Below are positions 15,293 to 18,989 of a stretch of DNA of 18,989 nucleotides, in pieces. The notes under the pieces were generated by a model that saw nothing but the letters and a program-made list of their open reading frames with translations, ran no database searches and was not told where the DNA came from. The first letter of the stretch is position 1; every line of letters begins with the position of its first letter. Made by a program: the position numbers and the translations under genes. Source of the stretch: Lachnospiraceae bacterium UBA3866 (lineage in GTDB: Bacteria > Bacillota > Clostridia > Lachnospirales > Lachnospiraceae); contig DGGU01000013.1 of assembly GCA_002392345.1 (NCBI GenBank), forward strand, positions 1 to 18,989, read 5' to 3'.

Positions 15293-16063
15293 CTATTTTA
15301 ATCCTTTCGCATAAAGCGCTGCACCAATTGCTCCAGCAAATCTTGCATTTTTATCGCTTACTACTTTCACTCCAAATGATTTTGACAGTGCATCTAATAT
15401 AAAATCCATATCACAAAGTCCACCCGTTAGGCACACTTGTTTTCCCACCAAACTCACTTTTTTTGTCTGACTTGCTACTTTTTGAACTATAGACATAACG
15501 ACGGCATTTGCTATGTTTTCTTTCTTTTCAGATCTACCTATAAGACTTATTATCTCAGATTCGGCAAATACAGTGCAAAGAGAACTAATCGTAACTCCAC
15601 CACCAGTTTTTGCAAGCTCGCAGAGCTTAGGTATATCAAGCTCCATCGTCCTCGCCATTACATCAAGAAACCTGCCTGTACCAGCGGAGCACTTATCATT
15701 CATTATAAAATCTTTCACATTGCCATCTTCAACTTCTATAATCTTAGTATCCTGTCCGCCGATGTCTATGATTACAAGATTTTTATTCTTAAAAAGGTAT
15801 ACTGCACCTTTTGCATGGCAAGTGATTTCTGTCACCGTCTTATCAGAATCATCAACCGACACTCGCCCATAACCTGTTGCTACAACTTTGGCATTACCAC
15901 GGCTTATACCACTTGATGTCACTTCGTCCATAAGTTTTTTCGCAGTATCTTTGCTGCTAAAACCAGTAGAACTTACGAAAGTTTCTATTAAATTATCTTT
16001 CTCATCAAGAACAGCTATCTTGGAATTTGTAGAGCCTATATCAATTCCTATATAATTATTCAT
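15293..16063 (-). CDS. Acyl-CoA dehydratase activase / double-cubane protein reductase (HgdC-like ATPase)
   Basis: This 256-residue protein is an ASKHA-fold ATPase of the BcrAD/BadF/HgdC family. Phosphate-binding loops are IGIDIGSTNSK (5-15) and IIDIGGQDTK (98-107). The two cysteines that hold the cluster at the homodimer interface are Cys125 in NDKCSAGTGRF and Cys163 in SLCTVFAESE. Family knowledge: ATP hydrolysis drives one low-potential electron into the partner enzyme, here the adjacent single-subunit protein. The length matches E. coli YjiL and HgdC. AGGAGA lies at correct distance before the ATG. It is the first gene of a three-gene unit with the reductase-like gene and yedF. A REP-like repeat ends about ten bases before the ribosome site, and no strong promoter is visible within the 171-bp gap. 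Confidence 0.92.
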   Translation of the reverse strand: MNNYIGIDIGSTNSKIAVLDEKDNLIETFVSSTGFSSKDTAKKLMDEVTSSGISRGNAKVVATGYGRVSVDDSDKTVTEITCHAKGAVYLFKNKNLVIIDIGGQDTKIIEVEDGNVKDFIMNDKCSAGTGRFLDVMARTMELDIPKLCELAKTGGGVTISSLCTVFAESEIISLIGRSEKKENIANAVVMSIVQKVASQTKKVSLVGKQVCLTGGLCDMDFILDALSKSFGVKVVSDKNARFAGAIGAALYAKGLK

Positions 16064-16077
16064 GTATCTCCTATAAC

Positions 16078-16100
16078 GGGCTCGCAGTGCTCGCCCCTAC
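16078..16100 (-). repeat. Complete REP-like palindrome upstream of the activase gene
   Basis: The minus strand shows GTAG (16100-16097) followed by a 19-base imperfect hairpin (16096-16078): arms GGGC/GCCC, a tandem G-A mismatch, an inner GC/GC and the loop ACT. It differs from the copy at 7784-7802 by paired changes in the arm (GGGC/GCCC against GCGC/GCGC), which supports a maintained stem. Confidence 0.65.
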
Positions 16101-16192
16101 GATTGTTTGTACTCGCCCCTACGATTGTTTGTACTCGCCCCTACGATTATTTGTGCTCGCCCCTACGATTGTTTGTACTCGCCCCTACGATT
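16090..16192. repeat. Tandem array of a 22-bp unit, four full copies and one partial
   Basis: The unit CTCGCCCCTACGATTGTTTGTA repeats at an exact 22-bp period: 16090-16111, 16112-16133, 16134-16155 (two changes), 16156-16177, then 15 bases to 16192. Read on the minus strand, each unit holds GTAGGGGCGAG, the foot and one arm of the REP-like palindrome, but lacks the returning arm, except where the array meets the complete element. Together with that element it fills most of the gap between the C26 hydrolase and the activase genes. Confidence 0.9.
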
Positions 16193-16234
16193 TATCTTGT
16201 CGCTACTTTATTTCTTTATTAAACTTTCACAGAT

Positions 16235-16936
16235 TTACTTGCAAGCATCTACAAATTTCTTAAATATTTTTCTGCTTACTTCACTCTTTTCATAATCATA
16301 TTCTGGATGCCATTGAACTCCCCATACAAATTTACGAGTAGTGTCATAAAATGCTTCTATAAGATCATCCTCTGATATAGCCATAGCCTTAAGTGTAGGT
16401 CCAAGATCCTTAACTGCCTGGTGATGAGTACTATTTACAGGTAAAACCTCTACTCCTGCAAGTTCATATAATGGAGTGTCTTTAAGTATAGTAACCTTAT
16501 GTACTGGTTCATCATAAGGTGGTTTTTGTCTATGATTAGTATCTGATGGATGTTGTGTTGCAAGATCTTGATAAAGTGTACCACCCATTCCTGCATTCAT
16601 AAATTGCTCGCCTCTACATATCCCAAAAATAGCTTTGTTTTGTTTGAGTGCCTCATCAAGAACTATTTTTTCCATCTCATCTTTCATACGAAGTGTGATG
16701 ACAGAATCATTAAGTTGCTTCTCACCATATAATTCAGGAAGTACATCGTGACCTGCTGAAAATAAAATTCCATCACATTTATTTACGCATTCAATTAATG
16801 TCTCCTTATCAAGTGTCCAAGGTGTCATCACTGGATCACCACCTGCTTCAACAACACCACCAAAATATCCTGGATGTAACCATACCATATTGTTGTCTGT
16901 ATCAAACATTGGTGTAATACCTATAACTGGTTTCAT
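16235..16936 (-). CDS. Gamma-glutamyl-gamma-aminobutyrate hydrolase-like protein (peptidase C26, PuuD family)
   Basis: This protein of 233 residues is a class I glutamine amidotransferase-like hydrolase. The nucleophile elbow FGICRGEQ contains Cys107, and the histidine and glutamate of the triad are in VQWHPE (His210, Glu212). The N-terminus MKPVIGITP and the segment GGDPVMTPW are typical of the PuuD branch, which cleaves gamma-glutamyl amides in polyamine breakdown. No other polyamine gene is near, so the substrate remains open. The frame extends to 16960, but GGGGAGG lies eight bases before the ATG at 16936 and only two before the ATG at 16942, which decides the start. A possible promoter overlaps the end of the upstream small gene. 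Confidence 0.9.
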   Translation of the reverse strand: MKPVIGITPMFDTDNNMVWLHPGYFGGVVEAGGDPVMTPWTLDKETLIECVNKCDGILFSAGHDVLPELYGEKQLNDSVITLRMKDEMEKIVLDEALKQNKAIFGICRGEQFMNAGMGGTLYQDLATQHPSDTNHRQKPPYDEPVHKVTILKDTPLYELAGVEVLPVNSTHHQAVKDLGPTLKAMAISEDDLIEAFYDTTRKFVWGVQWHPEYDYEKSEVSRKIFKKFVDACK

Positions 16937-16968
16937 AAACATTTCCTCCCCAATATTCAAATTCTATA

Positions 16969-16996
16969 ATTATACTATACCTTTTATGTCTGTCTC
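16969..16996 (-). promoter_or_regulatory. Possible promoter of the C26 hydrolase gene
   Basis: The minus strand has GAGACA (16996-16991), a 16-bp spacer and TATAAT (16974-16969). It overlaps the last codons and stop of the 61-residue gene and would start transcription near 16962, upstream of the GGGGAGG ribosome site. In such AT-rich DNA this could be chance. Confidence 0.4.
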
Positions 16997-17155
16997 AGGT
17001 ATATCATCATAATTCATATCGCCTTCATACATAAATTCTGTCTGGTATTTGTATACACCATTTACATTTCTTGGTTGAGATATGATGTTTCCACTCACTG
17101 TCTTACCTTTATAGTCGAATGATATTCCATCGCCATTTTTATATTTTGGTTCCAT
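16970..17155 (-). CDS. Small hypothetical protein of 61 residues
   Basis: I do not recognise a family. The protein is acidic to neutral, with alternating hydrophobic and polar residues, and begins KNGDGISFDYKGKTVSGNI, a pattern like a small beta-barrel (SH3-like or KOW-like) in which a GD turn and a KGK turn separate strands. It has no signal peptide, no membrane segment and no cysteine. AAAGGA lies at reasonable distance before the ATG, which supports real translation. It stands between the structured element at 17182-17284 and the C26 hydrolase gene, 33 bases from the latter, in the same direction. It could be co-transcribed with the hydrolase. Confidence 0.6.
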   Translation of the reverse strand: MEPKYKNGDGISFDYKGKTVSGNIISQPRNVNGVYKYQTEFMYEGDMNYDDIPETDIKGIV

Positions 17156-17181
17156 ATTATAATCCTTTCAAAAATTAAGGC

Positions 17182-17284
17182 AACCTCTAATAATATACAT
17201 TTTTCAAAATTTCATTTTGAAAAATGTTGAATAATGAAGGTTCCATAAGGGAACCTTAGCTAAAAAGCAAGCTTTTTAGAGGTT
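17182..17284. repeat. Intergenic element of three hairpins within a closing stem
   Basis: The ends AACCTCTAA (17182-17190) and TTAGAGGTT (17276-17284) are perfect inverted repeats. Inside lie a 14-bp perfect hairpin (17197-17210 with 17214-17227, loop TTC), an 8-bp hairpin AAGGTTCC/GGAACCTT (17237-17244 with 17250-17257) and a 9-bp pair CTAAAAAGC/GCTTTTTAG (17260-17268 with 17271-17279). The last arm shares four bases with the closing stem, so the two are alternatives. It could be a small non-autonomous mobile repeat or a structured RNA leader for the 61-residue gene. No target duplication is evident. Confidence 0.6.
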
Positions 17285-17285
17285 C

Positions 17286-17328
17286 AAATAAATTAGAACA
17301 ACTAAGTAAATCTACTTAGTTGTTCTAA
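17286..17328 (-). terminator. Terminator after the ferredoxin gene
   Basis: A perfect 16-bp stem (17328-17313 with 17308-17293 on the minus strand, arms TTAGAACAACTAAGTA and its complement) has a four-base loop and is followed by TTTATTT. It begins eight bases after the ferredoxin stop. On the plus strand the flank is not T-rich, so it should act mainly on minus-strand transcripts. Confidence 0.8.
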
Positions 17329-17335
17329 TAAAACA

Positions 17336-17527
17336 TTAATTAATTGTTATTGCTTGAGTCTGGCAAACTTTTGCAGCATTCTCAACTTTAGCTTTAGTTG
17401 CATCGGTCACATCAGCATAAACTTCTGCCTTTGCCAAAATTACAGGTTCCCATCTAAAAACTTCTGGACATACATTTACACATCTTCCGCAACCTATACA
17501 AAAAGTTCTATCAATAACTGGTTTCAT
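17336..17527 (-). CDS. Small 4Fe-4S ferredoxin
   Basis: This 63-residue protein has one cluster-binding motif, CIGCGRCVNVCP (Cys10, 13, 16 and 20), and a single late cysteine in AKVCQTQAI. That is the pattern of monocluster ferredoxins, where Cys10, 13, 16 and the distal cysteine bind one [4Fe-4S] and the remaining one is spare. It should act as a soluble low-potential electron carrier. AGGAGG overlaps the stop of the transporter gene as TAGGAGG, and the ATG follows, so the two are translated from one message. A hairpin terminator stands eight bases downstream. Its partner cannot be named from sequence; the redox protein at the head of the operon and the activase further along are candidates. 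Confidence 0.92.
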   Translation of the reverse strand: MKPVIDRTFCIGCGRCVNVCPEVFRWEPVILAKAEVYADVTDATKAKVENAAKVCQTQAITIN

Positions 17528-17535
17528 AATTCCTC

Positions 17536-18468
17536 CTACTTTTTTGCTTCATCTGCAATTAGTATAAACATAATAAATCTAACTAATGCATATACAACAA
17601 GTATAGTAGCTATCCATGTTTCTACTGTGAATATCATCTTAGTTATATTTGCAATCCCTGGATTAGCGCTACTTAAAAATTTCGCAGTAGTAAGTTTACA
17701 TGCAATTGCACTTATAACCATAGGGAATGTAAATGCTGCATAACTTGGGAAGAAAGGCATCATTAAAAATCTTGGTAGATTTATAAGTACAATCAAATAT
17801 ATAATTAAAGATATGAGTAGCATAAAATAAATAAGGCTTGGTTCTGGTCTTTCAAATGTATTCATATATCCAGCAAGACATAGTGACATAGGTGCAGTAT
17901 ATATGCAGAAAAGTGGTATAGCTGGTGGTGCAAAATCTTTAATTATCAAATACCTATATGTTACAAGCACTAATAACACAATACATGCAGCAAATCCAAA
18001 CCAAAATACTATTTTTCCAAGACTTTGCATATCAAAATCTACACAGTTTATATTCATAGCAACTATTCCTACATATACTATAAACCAACTTGTAAATACT
18101 TTCTTAATTTCAAATTTAAATACAAATTCAATTGTAAAATATATTATAAGAATTACATGTAATATAAGACCAATACACCATATCACTTTACCGACTTCAG
18201 GACTTGGTATTTTATAACCACCTAAAATCATAAGTGCCATACAAAATGTACCGAATACTGATGCAGTAATTGGATTTTTCATTTCTTCTTTAAATCCATT
18301 AATATTTGTAAGTATTTTTATAATTAATAAAATAAGTATAATAGCAGAAATAATACCACAAATATTTTTTACAACTGGTCCAAATGAATAAGTAGAAAGT
18401 AAATTGCCAAGTGCGGCAAGGCCAAGTGCTACACCGCACATTGGTAATGGCATTTTTTTAAGCTGCAT
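17536..18468 (-). CDS. TDT-family membrane transporter (TehA/SLAC1-like)
   Basis: This 310-residue protein is made almost wholly of hydrophobic segments, about ten helices, with short polar loops. The N-terminal PLPMCGVALGLAALGNLL, followed by helices rich in Gly, Ala, Leu and Ile, is typical of the TDT (tellurite resistance/dicarboxylate transporter) family with the SLAC1 anion-channel fold. Known members move dicarboxylates, sulfite or other small anions; the substrate here cannot be assigned. Its ATG lies inside the end of the upstream gene (11-bp overlap), with GGGAGG embedded in that coding sequence, and the ferredoxin ribosome site overlaps its stop. A transporter between two redox proteins is unusual and hints at export or uptake of a redox-active anion. 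Confidence 0.85.
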   Translation of the reverse strand: MQLKKMPLPMCGVALGLAALGNLLSTYSFGPVVKNICGIISAIILILLIIKILTNINGFKEEMKNPITASVFGTFCMALMILGGYKIPSPEVGKVIWCIGLILHVILIIYFTIEFVFKFEIKKVFTSWFIVYVGIVAMNINCVDFDMQSLGKIVFWFGFAACIVLLVLVTYRYLIIKDFAPPAIPLFCIYTAPMSLCLAGYMNTFERPEPSLIYFMLLISLIIYLIVLINLPRFLMMPFFPSYAAFTFPMVISAIACKLTTAKFLSSANPGIANITKMIFTVETWIATILVVYALVRFIMFILIADEAKK

Positions 18469-18988
18469 ACAATTCCTCCCGTGTTTTAAGTGTCACATCC
18501 TTATTTTTAGTATTAATTCCACATTCACGAGCAATAATTTCTGCTACTTTCCATGCACAAAGCCCTGTAAAATATATACACTGCTTTTTATGCTCACCTT
18601 CTGCCATATTAAATTCACGAGTCAAAACTCTACAGCATGTTGCCTTCTTGCCATTATTTGCCTCGAACCAGTCTCTAAGTTCTTTAGAAAATCCCATACA
18701 CTTATTAACTTCTGGGTCTTTTGGTCCTCTTTTTTCATCACGGCCAAATAAAAGACCGAGTGCTGCTATGCCACCATTTACAGCACCACACAAGCATCCT
18801 GATCTACCTGCTCCTATTGACATAGCTGATGTCATACGAATAAGTTCATGTGGCACATCTAAATCAAAATTTTTCATAATTGTCTCAAGTACTGCTTCGC
18901 AGCAAAAAAATCCATCCTTATAAGCTTGTTCAGCATCCAACTGAACTTTGTGTAAATCTACTTCAGTAACTCTTGGTTTAAAATCCAT
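18458..18988 (-). CDS. C_GCAxxG_C_C family putative redox-active protein
   Basis: This protein of about 176 residues matches the C_GCAxxG_C_C family (PF09719). It has a helix with FFCCEAVLETI, the core SGCLCGAVNGGIAALGLLFGR, then single cysteines in VNKCMGFS, ATCCRVL, KQCIYFTG and LCAWKVAEI. The number and spacing of cysteines suggest a metal or iron-sulfur site or a disulfide relay; no activity is established that I know of. The ATG at 18988 is one base from the window end, so its ribosome site cannot be seen and the true start might lie further upstream, though the N-terminal length is plausible. It overlaps the transporter gene by 11 bp and heads the visible part of the redox-transporter-ferredoxin operon. 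Confidence 0.85.
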   Translation of the reverse strand: MDFKPRVTEVDLHKVQLDAEQAYKDGFFCCEAVLETIMKNFDLDVPHELIRMTSAMSIGAGRSGCLCGAVNGGIAALGLLFGRDEKRGPKDPEVNKCMGFSKELRDWFEANNGKKATCCRVLTREFNMAEGEHKKQCIYFTGLCAWKVAEIIARECGINTKNKDVTLKTREELYAA

Positions 18989-18989
18989 A

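Noticed and set aside
14129..16063. 2-Hydroxyglutaryl- or phenyllactyl-CoA dehydratase operon
   Set aside because: Only one dehydratase-like subunit is present, and no CoA-transferase or other fermentation gene adjoins it.
16090..16192. Short repeats at regular spacing, as in a CRISPR array
   Set aside because: The 22-bp units are contiguous with no unique spacers between them, and no cas gene is present.
17150..17180. TATAAT with an upstream TTGCCT as promoter of the 61-residue gene
   Set aside because: The -10 box touches the ATG directly, so transcription would begin inside the gene; the AAAGGA ribosome site there is the better reading.

Overview
The window is low-GC DNA with tightly packed genes that all read on the minus strand. 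The gene set points to an anaerobic Firmicute of the class Clostridia: an aspartate pathway feeding cell-wall synthesis, an ASKHA activase with a 2-hydroxyacyl-CoA dehydratase-like partner, YedF and DUF3343 proteins, strong AGGAGG ribosome sites and TTGACA/TATAAT promoters. No phage, plasmid, transposase or CRISPR genes are present. No gap exceeds 300 bases; the two largest (about 170 and 180 bases) are filled by repeats or structured DNA.

In the order of transcription (right to left) the layout is as follows. (1) 18988-17336: a C_GCAxxG_C_C redox protein whose start lies at the window edge, a ten-helix TDT/TehA-type transporter and a small single-cluster ferredoxin. They are translationally coupled and end at a 16-bp terminator hairpin. 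(2) 17284-16235: an intergenic element with three hairpins inside a closing stem, an orphan 61-residue protein and a class I glutamine-amidotransferase-like C26 hydrolase. (3) 16193-16078: a tandem array of 22-bp units that ends in one complete REP-like palindrome. (4) 16063-13466: an ATP-dependent activase, a single-subunit dehydratase-like protein (the arrangement of double-cubane-cluster reductases) and YedF, closed by a strong terminator. (5) 13393-903: a ten-gene collinear run made of DUF3343, a cysteine-desulfidase-like protein, mogA/moaB, tdk, moaC, hom, lysC, asd, a class A penicillin-binding protein and an exported M16C metalloprotease lipoprotein. A REP-like inverted pair sits between lysC and asd. 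(6) 843-124: an RsbW-like kinase and its STAS antagonist. (7) 73-1: tRNA-Thr(UGU) with its own promoter.

Two themes stand out. Hom, LysC and Asd form the aspartate branch that leads to threonine, methionine, lysine and diaminopimelate, and asd overlaps the peptidoglycan synthase gene by one base. Upstream of that, sulfur/selenium carrier-like proteins (YedF, DUF3343), a cysteine-desulfidase relative that has lost a signature cysteine, two molybdenum-cofactor enzymes and a putative low-potential double-cubane reductase sit side by side. That suggests a sulfur or selenium mobilisation module, possibly tied to molybdoenzyme maturation. This is inference from gene content. The REP-like repeats, the three-hairpin element and two apparently leaderless promoters are the least explained DNA-level signals.
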